NCBI GenBank assembly: GCA_043228905.1
Contig: JBHGNT010000005.1
Location: forward strand, 2,728,001-2,792,000
DNA length: 64,000 nt
Direction: 5' to 3'
Source of the DNA: Azolla caroliniana
Lineage: Eukaryota; Polypodiophyta
Shown here: piece by piece, positions 46,327 to 58,836 of the stretch
Numbering within the stretch: position 1 is the stretch's first letter
How the letters are laid out: every line of letters starts with the position of its first letter
The notes under the pieces: generated by a model
The model's database searches: none
Seen by the model: only the letters and a program-made list of their open reading frames with translations
Told to the model about the DNA's origin: nothing
Position numbers and translations under genes: made by a program

Positions 46327-49184
46327 CTACTTACTAGATGGAGAAGAGTGATCAATGGCTTCTTCAACAAAGGTAGAGGTAGTGGTAGTGGTAGTAGGAT
46401 GATGATGATGATAAGCTTGAATGGTAGGCTCATTCGGAGGGGTAGAAGAGACCATAGTTGCGGAGGAAAGCGGGGGCGGGGGATCGGGCGAAGAAGAAGA
46501 AGTAGTATAAGTCATGGAGCCACTGTCCTCGTAGTCAGGGAGGATGGGGGTGGGACGCACCTCGAGTATCATCCTCGAGACCTCGGCCATCGTGGGTCTT
46601 TGCTCTGGCACGGGCGCAACACACGCCAACGCTATTTGTAGCAGCTGGACCATCTCTTCCTCGATGCCCTCGAACTTCATGAGCTCACGGTCAAACACCT
46701 CCGATGTCCACTCCTCGCGGACCACCGACTGTACCCATTTCGGCAAGTCCATGCCTTGCTGGGCGGACGTTTGGGCGGGCGCTTGGGCAGTCAGCATCTC
46801 GAGGAGCATGACCCCGAATGCGTAGACATCAGCCTTTTGAGACATCCTCCGCGTGTGAGCCACCTCCGGGGCTCTGTATCCGATGGCCATCCGAGACGCG
46901 ATGCCCGCGGCATTTTGAGCGGCCGACCAGAAGAGGGGCGCAAGGCTGTAGTCCGAAATGCATGCCCCGTGATCCTTGTGTAGGAGCACATTGGACGGTT
47001 TCACATCTCCGTGTACACTCTTTGGCCCCTTGGAATGAATGTACTCTAGCCCCTTTGCTGCCCCTGCCGCAATCTTTAGCCTCGTGTCCCAGTCTAATGC
47101 TGGCTCACCTGTTGTCTTCCGCCCTACAAAATTTCATTTTCCATGCCATGTCATGCCTGATACAACAAAAAAAGCACAAGCAATCCTACAGAAAACAATG
47201 TGTTATTTTAAAGTTAGGGTTTAGGGTTTAGACCAATTGAGTGCAAACATTACATACAATGTGACAAATAATGGTGCCCATTGCCTGTAAATTGAATACA
47301 ATGCAGTTGTTATGAAACATCAATTGTTTGCAAATGAAATGCAGATCAAGTACATTATGAAACAATCAATCAAAAAATACAAGCTGTAAAAGGTGTGCAC
47401 CACATGGTAGCCATTGTAAAAACGATGAATTAAAGAAGAACTGTACGGACTAACATGTCACATCCCGTCCATATGGTAGTGATGAACCATATTACGCTGA
47501 GGATTAGGCATACATTCCATTTTTTCTATGGTTGAAGATTGTAAAACATGCTTCATTTGTTCTGATTCATGAAGATTTATTTGATGCAAAACATGACATT
47601 CATCCAAGACTGTGTCTCATTTGAAAAAAAGCAACAGGGTAATGCAGCATACATACTAGATAGAAAGTCGCAGAATGAGACAGAGAGAGAGAGAGAGAGA
47701 GAGAAGAGTAAGGTACCATGGATGGCAAGGGAAAGGCTACCAAGAGGCATGTAGTCATGGACGAGGAGCTTCTCTTCCTTGGAGTAATAATAAGCTCTGA
47801 TGGGGACGAGGTTCCTGTGCTGGTGAGGGTGATGGTGATGGCGATGATCATGATGGGGAGATGCCGTGTTGGTGGGAGGGGCGGCCATGATCACGTCCAT
47901 GTGGTGCTCGAACTCGCGACGTCCCACAGAAGCATCCTTGAGCCTCTTCACAACTACAGTAGGGCCTTCCTCCAGCACAGCCTTGTAGGAGGTCCCGAAT
48001 GTCCCCTTCCCCAGCACCTCTGCAGATGCCCTCAGCAAATCCTCCAGATCGAACCTCACCTTCCCGCCATGGAAGAACACCAATTTGTTCTGCTCCGTCT
48101 GCTCTTGCGCGGAGCTGTAGTAGTAGCTGTTATCCTCCCCATCCTTCCCATCGCCATCGCCATCCCCATCCCCACGCTTTCCTCTCTTCTCTGACATGCC
48201 TTTCTTCTTCTTCTTCTTCTTCTCCCCCTGATCTTGATGGCGATGAGCCCATATCAAGTAACAACCTGTTGTGAGGCACAACAGTGCGGCCGCTGCCCCT
48301 CCTGATGCGATCAGAACTATGGCTAGCTTGCTCAAGTGGGCTCGTCTCTGCTTCTTCTCGTTCTGTGCTTCCGTGGTAGGGATTACAGATGGAGCAGAAG
48401 GAGAAGATGAGTTGCTGCTGCTGCTGCATTGTGCTGTTCCTTGCAATGGCGTCCCACACAAGTCCACATTCCCAACGAAAGATGAAGCAGAGAAAGCTCG
48501 GAGTGAAGCCGGGATGCTACCACTAAGCCTGTTGAAAGAAACATTGAACTGAGAGAGAGAAGGGGAAAGGGGAGGGATGGAGCCAGAGAGGGAGTTGTTC
48601 TGCAGGAAGAGGGACTTAAGACGCGCGAGGTTGGAGAAGGAAGGAGGAATGGATCCATCGAACTGGTTGAAGGAGAGATCGATGACAGTTAAGGAGGGAG
48701 TGGAGAAGGCAGGGATGTGTCCATGGAATGCATTCCTGTGAAGGGCGAGCTTCTTGAGCTTGGAGCAGCTGAGGATATCTGCAGGGATGGTTCCGGTGAG
48801 GCGATTGGACCTGAGGCTGAGGGTCTGCAGGGATGGGAGGAGGCCGAAGGATTGGGATGGGATGCTCCCCACCAGTCCCCTCCCTGGTAGAGTTACAGAC
48901 ACCACCGTCTGTCCCACATCTGCAGAGGTGGAGGTGGAGCATTGGACACCCACCCAGTTGCAGGCGCTCGTCGTGTTGGTCCAATTCAGTGATTTTGCAG
49001 ACGATGGCAATGGACTCTGCAGGTTGTGGAAGAACCTGAGCAGCGCTTCCGATTCGCTCTGCAGGTCTGCGTTGGCGACATGGAGATGTGAAGAAAGCAG
49101 CTGGAGAAGGAGGAGATGATGGATAATGAAGAAGAAGAACAACAACAAGGCATGGTGGTGGTGGTGATGGTAGAGCCTCATCAT
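46327..49184 (-). CDS. LRR receptor-like kinase, subfamily III, probably inactive kinase
   Basis: Two exons: 49184-47717 and 47123-46327, with a GT-AG intron (47716-47124) in a Gly codon of the kinase, the typical place in this family. The joined frame has 754 codons. Residues 1-39 are a His-rich start and hydrophobic signal peptide; 40-85 the LRR N-terminal cap (CNWVGVQC); about 95-235 five leucine-rich repeats; 286-312 a transmembrane helix; then a Lys- and Asp/Gly-rich juxtamembrane segment. The kinase (about 385-690) has [10 protein letters not shown] and VVVKRLKD (Lys413), but HGDVKPSN replaces HRD and SDYSLA replaces DFG. Such proteins act at the plasma membrane as receptors or co-receptors. 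Residues 434-458 form a His-rich insert not usual for the family. The gene-level name cannot be fixed. Confidence 0.93.
47124..47716 (-). other. Intron of the receptor kinase gene
   Basis: The donor is CATG/GTACC and the acceptor TTTTGTAG/GGCGG. Removing it makes the total coding length divisible by three and restores the expected IHG to [10 protein letters not shown] reading. A (GA)n run lies near the donor at about 47682-47703, and TTAGGGTTTAGGGTTTAG at 47214-47231. Confidence 0.92.
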
Positions 49185-49249
49185 GGATGGAGACTGAAGA
49201 AGAGAGACAGGGAATGGAGAAGAAAGAAAGATGGAGGAGGGGGCAGAGA

Positions 49250-49253
49250 CAGA

Positions 49254-49298
<45 letters not shown>

Positions 49299-50663
49299 CA
49301 GCCGCTCTCTTCTTCTGTCTTTTCTTTCTTCTTCTTCTTCTTCTTCTTCTTCTTCTTCTTCACACTACATACATACATACATACATATCATACATACAGA
49401 CTTACAGTTGTTGATTGTAACTTGTAAGTATGCATCTACTACATTCAGTATGTATGTAGAGAGCAGAGAGAAAAAGAGAGAATGAGATATTACGAGGAGA
49501 AGGTGTAAGTATGTATGTATGTATGTATGTATGTATGTATGTATCAGTATGTATGTATCAGTATGTATGTATAGGCTATAGCACAGAAACAGAGGAGGAG
49601 AAGCGTCTGTCTTATATGTGTGTGTCTCCTCTGTTTTCTCTCGGCTTTGCTTTTGGGTTTTGTTTACATACATATATATATTACATGCATATAAAGAAGA
49701 AGAATTTGAAGAAGAAGAAGAAGAAGAAGAGGGAAGAAAGGCTGGCTGGCTGGCCATTGAACTTCTCTCTGCTCTCTCTCTGCTCTGCTTAATTGCAATC
49801 ATCATAAATGGATCAATGGATCCAAAAGGTAGCCCCCAGCCATCTCCACATTCATACATACATTCATACATGCATGCATGCATGCATGCATAGACATCCC
49901 ATACACATACACACACACACATTGTACATCTGTCTGCATATGCAGCACCATCACCATCATCATCATCATATCACCCATCAGTGGTAATAGTAGTGATAGT
50001 GGGAGTGGGAGTGGGAGTGGGAGTAGGTATCTATAACTATGCTCATTTCATCATAACGCATACATATGGATATAATATATATATATATACATATGTGTTA
50101 TATATTATATGTAATATTACATGTATATATACATATACCACCACCACTATGTGCCATCACGCATGATGATTCCATCATCTTGCAATCAGGAATGTATGTA
50201 TGTATGTATGTATGTATGTATGTATGTATGTATGTATGTATGTATGGTTGCATACATCTCTCTCTCCTCCTGCTGCTCATGGAAAAAACAAATTCCAAAT
50301 GCTGCCCATATCTGTCTGTCTGTGCATGCATGCATGCATGCATCAAAGAAACCCTTGGTGCTGATTTTGTTGTGGTGTATGTGTGTATGGTTATGTGTGT
50401 ATAGTGATGTATGTTATGTATGGTTATGTGTGTATTATGTATGTATGAACAACTTAAATAGATTTTGTCATGTTATAATTTATGTATTCGTTTGATTGTT
50501 CCCCCCCCCCCCCCCCCCCTCTTCCCTTTACTTGATTTCTTAACACTGTGGTGCTGTTGATGCTACCGCTACCTAGAGAGAGAGAGAAAGAAGAGAGAGA
50601 GAAGAGTGTGTGTGGCGGCGGCTGCCACTGTTGGTGTTGGTGGTGTTGTCTGTGTTTGCAACG

Positions 50664-50700
<37 letters not shown>

Positions 50701-51010
50701 TTCGTTTGTTTATATGCATGATGTATTCATCTACTACTATTATCAATGAATGTGTATGGGATGGATGGATGTACATAAATTGTATTATGGATGGATGGAT
50801 GTTATGTTATGAGATGGGATTGGGATGCGCTTCTCCTACATACATATATACATATGATATATACATACGTATAAATATATATATATATATATATATGACT
50901 CTCTCTCCTCTCTCTTGTTTAGTTATTGTTATCGTTTTTTGTTTTTTGGGGGGCGGGGCTTATTTAATGCAGTTATATACATACATATGTATAATGTATG
51001 TATATTTCTT
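49250..51010. repeat. Microsatellite-dense region upstream of the receptor kinase gene
   Basis: In order: (GA)n at about 49257-49296, (CTT)n at 49325-49362, CATA repeats to 49390, (GTAT)n at 49508-49545, a GAA run at 49694-49730, TGCA repeats near 49870-49892, a GTGGGA run near 50000-50025, (GTAT)n at 50190-50246, C19 at 50501-50519, (CT)n at 50666-50697 and (TA)n near 50875-50896. This is where the promoter and 5' UTR of the gene at 49184 should lie. The GA/CT tracts nearest the ATG are probably transcribed or proximal promoter sequence. No TATA box could be assigned with confidence. Confidence 0.85.
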
Positions 51011-54000
51011 TTCCTTTTCTATCCTCCCTTTCGTGATATAAATTCTACATAATAATTTAAAAGACTTCTTCCTTCTAAACCACAAGGTTTTTCATGTCTT
51101 TCTTCTTCCTTCCTTCTCTTCTTGTTTTCTACTTTTAATTTGATCGGCCGGCCTTTTAATCTCTCCATCATATATCAAATCCCTTGAGGTTTTTGGGGAT
51201 TTCTCCCCAATTTCGTTGCAACTCTTACCTCCCCCCCTAAACCACAAGCATTAGACAAATGTTGTCATCTTCTTCGCCCCGCGTACCATACATTACATAC
51301 ATGCTCCTAATGTCAAGGTTGGCCCAATGTCCGCACAAGGTTTCCATTGTCAAGGTTGGCCCGATGTCCGCACAAAGATAGAAATCTCGCGTGCCTTACC
51401 AACAGTCAAAGTTTTGCACTTCTTCCACCACATGATAATCATAGTCGCAAAATCACACAATCCAATGTGAAACTTTGTTTCTCCAACTTGCAAGACTTGT
51501 TGAGATATGACAAACACATATTTAATCTTCTTTATCCTTGGATATAGTGCAAAGTTGACCTTAGATAAATTTATTCTTGCTTGACTATCTTCTACCTTTA
51601 GTGCAAGGCAATCAAGGCAATCTAAGGAAACTCGAGGTTATGGGTACAGATTTTGATGAGGGGATTTCCACATCTTTCTCGTATAAATATTTCTATCTTC
51701 CTTGCGACTTCTATTCCATAAGGGTTCCTAGTGTATTGTGACTTTAGATGAATGGGATTTTGATTTTCTTTTGAGATCAAGTATTAACTTAAGCCATGGC
51801 TTTGCGAGCAACACTTGTTATATTCAATGACCTTACCAACCTCATAACCATTCATGCCCAAAGTTATGCAAATAATTTGAATGCTTAATTCCTTATTAAT
51901 TAATGCTTGCAGTTTGCAAAAAATATAGCTCCGCCACAAATTCATGTGTAAATAAATGGTAACTATTGATGGTGAGACATGAGTCCCTACTAAATCTTCT
52001 TTAATATGCATGTGCATGCACACACAACGCCAAAGGCTCTTAATATTGTTGTCCTTTTGTTCCATTTTGTCTTTTACAACCAATATGGAGCAACCCGATC
52101 TTATTAATGAAACTGTATTGTCCACCATGGCTACTCAAACACATCATAGATTTGTTGAGGTAGTGAAAGTGCAAGAAGTAGATCGAGCAAACAATACGTG
52201 TGAATTTAAAGTTCTAAAAGAAAATCAACGAGGTGTTGTGCTTTTTAATATTGATATTTGGGCTCATAACATGTATGTAGAAGAGATTATATAAGCTCCC
52301 TCTTCTTTTTAGTTTCCCAATATTCAACAAGGGAGTTATAACTCCACTAAAAGGATTCCAATGCTCAACCAAATTAGTTTAATACTAATCCATACACATG
52401 CATATCAGTGTGTATTGGTATGTATTCATGCAATGGGCGCTCGCACATTTTTCAATGAGCTCATTTAATCGTTCTTTCCAGTTCACTTCAATATATTTAG
52501 CCTTTCAATGTAATCTGCCCCTTTCAAAGGGAGGGATTTCTCCAACTCGAGATTAACATTGACTCCGTTACAACATATGGGTACCTTTTCTCGTAGCTAG
52601 AACAAAATTTTCAATCATACAAATATGATTGGTCTTTCTCATTTTTATAGAATATACATGACCTCATTTGCTCGTGTATTCATGGCGTCGTGCACTTTAT
52701 CAAAAGGCATTAGGTGCCAATGGCCATAATACAATGCTAAAAACAAACATTGTCCTTATATGCACATTGAGCAATAATCTTGATTTTGGAATCATGTCTA
52801 AAGTATTGTTATTATTCTCATTGCTATTTGGCGTTGAGATATTTATAAGACCCAATAAATGGCTCCTCATACAAGGATTCAATAAATTCATTGTCCACCA
52901 CCTAAGGGATTGAAAGTGATACAACAGGTATCCAACTATACGTGCTCTTCCTTTCTTGAGCTAATTTCTAAGGTCAACGTTGGGTCATAATTTATCTCTA
53001 ACCTCAGCCCAATAATATGAGCTTGACTCACAAAAAGGAAATAAGTTATTCATATTTGATAAGACAACAACAATTAATGTTGAGTCTAGATGGAAACCAT
53101 AAAAAGAATAATCACAAAAAGCATCGAACCTAGAGTGTGGATAATCAACATAGAAAGGTGTCATCGACCATATAAGAAAAGTTATATTACATTTTCATTT
53201 CCCCCTCCCATCACGGGAAAAACCATGAGCCCTATGCAAACATGGAATGGGAAGCATATATCATACTTTGCATCATCACAATATTAAGAGCTCTTGATAG
53301 GTAGTAGTGCTAAGATTTCACAAGTGGAATACATTATATGAGCAACATATATATATGGATCATAACATCATTTGGAATGAGGTATTCATTTGTCAACGTG
53401 ACCACTAACATTGAAGCAAGTATTGGTAACATCACTAATAGATTATAGTCAAATAATCCCATCATGAAAAAATGATAGGTTTGTATCATCAAATTTCTTA
53501 TATAATACATGTGAAGAATAAGGTCTTTGATGTTCTTAAGCCTAGCCATCAAGCTGAAAAGTTAAAAGGTATGCCTATTAGAGTTGTCAGATGTGGAGGA
53601 ATTATTACAACCATCGCGTGTTAAAGATGAAGACATAGTGAAGAGAAAGCAATAAATGATGGAAGACAAGTACATGGTAGAGGTAGAGAAAGAATGCACG
53701 AAATTGGTTGATTCAAGTTTTGAATATTTTTACTCCTTACTTTCACTCAAAAAATACTACATCGCTTGGTAGCACCATTTTTCAGTTTTATCTAAAAAAA
53801 ACAAGACATAGCCAACTAAAGCACAACATGGAAGCACTCACTTTATCGTTTACATCACAAGGACTAATACTCATACATGTGTAGATATTGTGTAGATACG
53901 AATTACACACTTCTTTGCCTATTCGCGAATACAAGTTGGACATTCTACAAACAAATAGATCAATAAACTATGGAGGATAAATCATTTGCTCACATGGGGG

Positions 54001-54329
54001 ATTTTTAACTATAATTGCTCACCAAACAATAATTCCTAATATTGGTGATTGGTTATTAGTCCATGAGCTTTTCTAGCATTGAGGCCTTCTACACAAACCT
54101 ATTGCATCAAATGTATAGATTTACACTCCAATTGTTGTCTTATCCCCTCATTATTTCACCTTAATATTTGGCTTTGCTTTAATTTCACTTTTCGCGACCA
54201 AGGATTGGCTCGCCTTTCCTTTGGCAATGCTAACAAATAACCTTAATATACATTCTTTATAATTCTGTCATGATAATTGTGGCCAAGGATATCTTGGCTC
54301 TTACAATGATGAAGAACCCAACGAAATGT
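51011..54329. other. Intergenic DNA, no gene recognised
   Basis: A duplicated phrase GTCAAGGTTGGCCC(A/G)ATG and TCCGCACAA occurs at about 51313-51340 and 51350-51377. The frame 52010-52294 (94 codons) has no family signature and lies in AT-rich context, so it is not called. Confidence 0.45.
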
Positions 54330-56015
54330 GATACGTAATGTGACTCTCTACTCATATAATAATCCAATGAAGGTGGTGCATGGAATTGTACAACCTTCAA
54401 CACGAGGAGGTTCATTCTGCATAGAGGAACGGTACATGCACATTCGGTTATTAGTGGCCAACCTTACAGTTTGGTTAGTGTGGGTATCTAGGTGCAAGGA
54501 GTCTTTCACAAGTAAGCGAACCCCACCAGTTGAGAGTTTTAAAGATGATCTGGTTTAATCTTATCTCTACTTTACAAGGATAGTTTGAAATCCTTTAGTG
54601 GCCCTTAGATGAGAGTGAAGAAGCTAGAGGACATTTCCTTCTAAAATGGAGAGGTTCTCTGATGATATAGATGGTGGATGGCAATGCAAAGTAGATTTAT
54701 GGTTGTTCCCTCTCAGGTTACCAAACATATAGGTGGGTGTTTCCACATGAAGAGATTGGAGGATGTCTATGAGGCTCACGTTGAGGGTATCCGGTCGAGT
54801 AATTAAGTGCTCATCGGATGATGCCGTGATTATGAGTTTTTTGTAGATTCCTTGATACATGTTGGTTTCTTTGTGGCCATGCAAGTTGCCTTTGTAAGAT
54901 ATGAGTTGTATATTATCCTATCTACATTGACTTAATTAACAGAAGTATGACGCTATCAAGGGTAATTAAGATGTAGTCCTTCGAAAGAAAGAGGTTTTTA
55001 AGAAGACATGGGAAAGGATGAATGTATTTTACATGATTAATTGTTGTATACGTTGGTGGTATCAACCACCTCGTTGGGTATTTCCTCCATCGATATGAGA
55101 CATGGGGATATGTTAATCGTTATTGGTACTATCTTAGGAGTTATGTATGTCAATGGCAGTCTATGAGTAGTTGAAAAGAAAAAAATAATTGAGATTTTGT
55201 GCAATCTCATTCAAGACTTATTTTCTGGTTTGGTGATATCAAAAGAAATTATGGCATCATGGCTTATCTGGAATTTTTCCATTCGAGCAATAGGAAAAGG
55301 ACAAGAAGTGAAATTTGAAAACAGGGTTTGGAACATGATTTTATAATCACTAAAATGCTAAATGATATGTATGCAGAATCCCATTTCATGTTATGAGATG
55401 GATGGAGTCATTGAAATAGGTGGAGGGGGATGCTCTTATGTATGCATTCGGAAGAAGTCTGTTTCTTCTTATGCGATGGATGGCGTCATGAAGCACTGTT
55501 GATTGCATGCAACATGTGGAAGGTTGCCATATGCATATAAACTAGTCGAAGGGCTGAGATCCCTTAAGGTGGGTGTTGATCACATGGCTTTACATGACGG
55601 TATGTCCATACATGCTAGAATCATGGATCGAGGCATACAAAATGACCTCTATACCATAATGCTTTGATTGAGTTTTACATTGAATATAGAAAATAGAGGA
55701 TGCTTGGTCATTGTAAATGTGGGGGTATATTGGATGCATGTGATGGATGACCCAAATGTGGTATCTAGATATGTTGAATATGAACATGATGAGGAAGATT
55801 GATTTGGTTTGAACATATCCAAATTCATGGTATGTTTCAACTATTGAGGAAGTGTTCAATCAAGTCTATCAAAAGAAGGATTCATGGCTAGCTATTGTCT
55901 TACACAAGACGGGTTGGGGAAGGATAATCATCTCCTTTCCATCATTTTGTATTTTGTAGCTCATATGGTTTTTTAAACTAATGGAAGGATATGTTTTCTA
56001 TAATAATAATAAACT
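54330..56015 (+). mobile_element. Probable LINE remnant
   Basis: The frame 54328-54558 reads NLTVWLVWVSRCKESFTSKR, which resembles the W-x-x-W-x-x-R-C/N region downstream of zf-RVT in plant LINE ORF2. Near 55940-56000, TTTTGTATTTTGTAGCTCAT and ACTAATGGAAGGATATG form a LINE-like 3' end also seen near 45120-45160. The link between the two parts is inferred. Confidence 0.4.
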
Positions 56016-58397
56016 AACTGAAGTATTAATTTATTTTGAAATTTTTTTAAAAATAAATAAATAAATCCAATGGTAATTGCATAAAAAATTATTCTCTTTG
56101 CCGACTTTGAGTCTAAATAGTAAACCTACTCTATGAAATGTAATCTTGTATTTACCGCATACTAAAATAATCGAGTTGTTGGTAATGGAAAATACTATCA
56201 TGGAATATTAGAGTATTCATTTCGTATTTCCTTTTGTGGTTTGTTTACAATTCATAGAACTCAACATTTGGATAAGAGTTTCCATCACTATAAGCACTGA
56301 AGAAAATGTGAAGGGTGTTTGTAAGGTTAATCATGTTGAGTTCGAAGTATTTAAAATCAGATATTTAGAGATACACAATGGTTTGTAAAAAGATGAATGC
56401 ACATAGTGTCCACACTTCAATTGTAGGGACATCACCTCTTTCAAAGTGACATCATTGATGAAACATAAATGTTCGGGTGTTGCACAACTCCAACAAAAAC
56501 ATGATAGTTGAAAAACTAGATAATTGAGAAAACCGTTGGTATGGACCTATGGATATTGTAAGAGATGTGTAGCATAATGTGAATATTCAAGTTCCCTACT
56601 CAAAGGCAAAAGAAGTTGCAATCCATCAAGGACGATGCATAAAAAAGGCTTCTAAGTTATGCATAATGTGGAACTTGCTCCACATTCTAGATAAAAATGT
56701 TGATATTCGAAACTTGATTTCTTGCAACAACTTTATTGATGTCATGTTTCACTCTAATTCCATCGCCAATAACATTATGAAATGCCAATAGTACTAATCA
56801 CAATATTATTAGTCGTAATCAATACTAAATATGATACTAATGATTCTTAATATGATTAATCACAAATGTTAATTGCTACAATAAGTACTTATTATGATGT
56901 TAGGCACTAAAATTTATTGTAAACACAATGCAGAGTAGTTAGTTCTAATTAAATATAAATTCCCGATTAGTATGTGCCCCTCATAGTGAATGTACAATTT
57001 TATGAAGAAATGATTATATTACATAATAAAAAAGAGTTTTTGAATGAAAAATTTACCCCTATTTTGCCTTTCAGGGATAAATGTCTATTCCATGAAGATT
57101 CTCAGTTTCATTGGCCTTTACTTTGAAGTTCAAGATGTTTTCCTACTTTATAATGATGGTTCTTTTAGATTTATTAACAATTTTTCAATGTCTTTCTCTA
57201 CTTTTAGTACTAACGATGATGAGTTACCAACTTCTAAGTCATAATATTATTGGCATGCTTAAAGAAAGCACAACTTCAAAGTGATGGCAAATAGCTTTGA
57301 ATTTGTTTCATTAAAAAATTCCCATAAGGTTTCTGAAGTGCCTAACACTTTTATCATCCACAATCGTTATAATGTCAATGTTGTAGAACCAGAATTTAAG
57401 AGCCAATTGTTGTCATATTATGATAGACTTACTAAAATAAATGTCATACCAAACCCATTTTGAATACTACATTTTCATTAAGGTAATCGTGACTCTATGA
57501 TAAAAAAATTATAGGGACGAATAAAGTGTGTGTCTTAAATGATATGGAAGAGCAATGTTGGCTTAATGTGCTTTCGCATCTAAAGTTGTTTTCCTTGAAT
57601 CTAAGCATTTTATTTTGCTAATACAACTTAAATTCCAATTTTGAAATGATAAATGATCACACCTTTTGAGTAAACAAGAGATTTCTATTTTACGATGTGC
57701 ACCACTTATAATTCTTCCCTTCACATCATGAGTTTTCCTCTTCTTACCTTGAAATCAATGAGACTACAATAGTGTCCATATACATTAACTATTGTGTGTG
57801 GAGAACACATTGAAGAAGCTTTTATTGCTTGGTATCAGTAGAAGACCTTACATAATGAATGTGTACAAAGAGCATGTCGGGTAAAGGTTTTCGGTCTTCA
57901 TTAAGTAACTATAGCTACATCAGTAATTTTCAAAAAGCGATGAGGAACTTATAAGAAAACATTGTAAACTCACCCGAGACGTATATTCATTGTTTATGAT
58001 CACAAGCTTTCTAGGTTTTCTTGTATACTATGAGGATTTGAGCTTAGTCCATTTTACTTTTTATCGTAATCCCAACATTTATCGCAAACCAAGAGTAATA
58101 TTTGTATTCTATATTTCATGTTGAATAGTAAATCAACGGTCTCATTATCCTCACTAGTGACCACTTAGTAAAGTGCAATGTCGTGCTTTATCATGATGTG
58201 AATACACAATAATTAACAAGATACAAAATTACAATCCTATTCTTTGATGTATAGTGCATACAAACACGAGTATGTTGATATTTTAAGTTCCAAAGGCTCT
58301 CTAGACCCTTCAATTTGAGGCTCCAAAATTACTCATGGTAACATAAAATAGAGCAAGTCAAAGACATAAGATATACAATAGTTAGCCTTCACAAAAC
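56016..58397. other. AT-rich intergenic DNA
   Basis: Two adjacent short frames (57044-57244 and 57281-57463) lie in AT-rich sequence and match no family known to me. Nothing else is supported. Confidence 0.45.
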
Positions 58398-58836
58398 AAT
58401 GTAAATATGAGCTGCCTACAAGGGCAATTGGACGAGGTTTGCAGCCACTCCTCTGACGTGGATACTACCCGTTTGCGTTTTTGGCAGAAAGGGCAGAACA
58501 CGCCTATGGTGACACTAGGAGGAAGTGGCCCGAGGTGGAACTACCAGCCCCCACGTTGGCTGTTTCCAGCTCACTTACCACCCTCCCTCTGTTGTCGGCC
58601 CCAAGAGTTGTCTCGTACTAGTCATCAGTACAAGGCATTGTTTTAGTTGTTGGTACTTACACTAAGTAGTTCGTCCGAAAGGTGTTGTAACTAGTCTCAA
58701 TTTCTAGGACTTGAGCGGAGGGGGATTCCCCATTCTATGCTTAAGCCTCTTTGTACAGTCTCTTTGTAATAATCTTACCTAACTAATGGGAAAGTAGCTT
58801 CATTTTGGAAAAAATAAATAATAAAATGTAAATATG
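58398..58836 (+). mobile_element. 5'-truncated LINE-B copy with 12-bp target duplication
   Basis: AATGTAAATATG occurs at 58398-58409 and 58825-58836. Between them lies the LINE-B 3' UTR in plus orientation (58410-58824), ending CTAACTAATGGGAAAGTAGC, TTCATTTTGGAAAAAA and TAAATAATAAA. It is GC-richer than the flanks. This copy fixes the orientation and 3' end of the family. Confidence 0.85.

Noticed and set aside
47210-47232. TTTAGGG-like units in the receptor kinase intron
   Set aside because: Only about two and a half units, within an ordinary intron. Too short to mean an interstitial telomere.
48130-48660. Long frames opposite or overlapping the receptor kinase exon
   Set aside because: They are low-complexity shadows of the LRR-kinase coding sequence, which has a full domain set in its own frame.
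49365-49922. 185-codon minus-strand frame upstream of the receptor kinase
   Set aside because: It is composed almost wholly of translated GTAT, GAA and TGCA microsatellites.
52010-52294. 94-codon frame as a possible small gene
   Set aside because: There is no recognisable domain, and the context is AT-rich with no support for a promoter or splice sites. A chance frame or old element piece is as likely.
57044-57463. Two adjacent plus-strand frames as exons of one gene
   Set aside because: No family match, AT-rich codon use unlike the two real genes, and no convincing splice junction between them.
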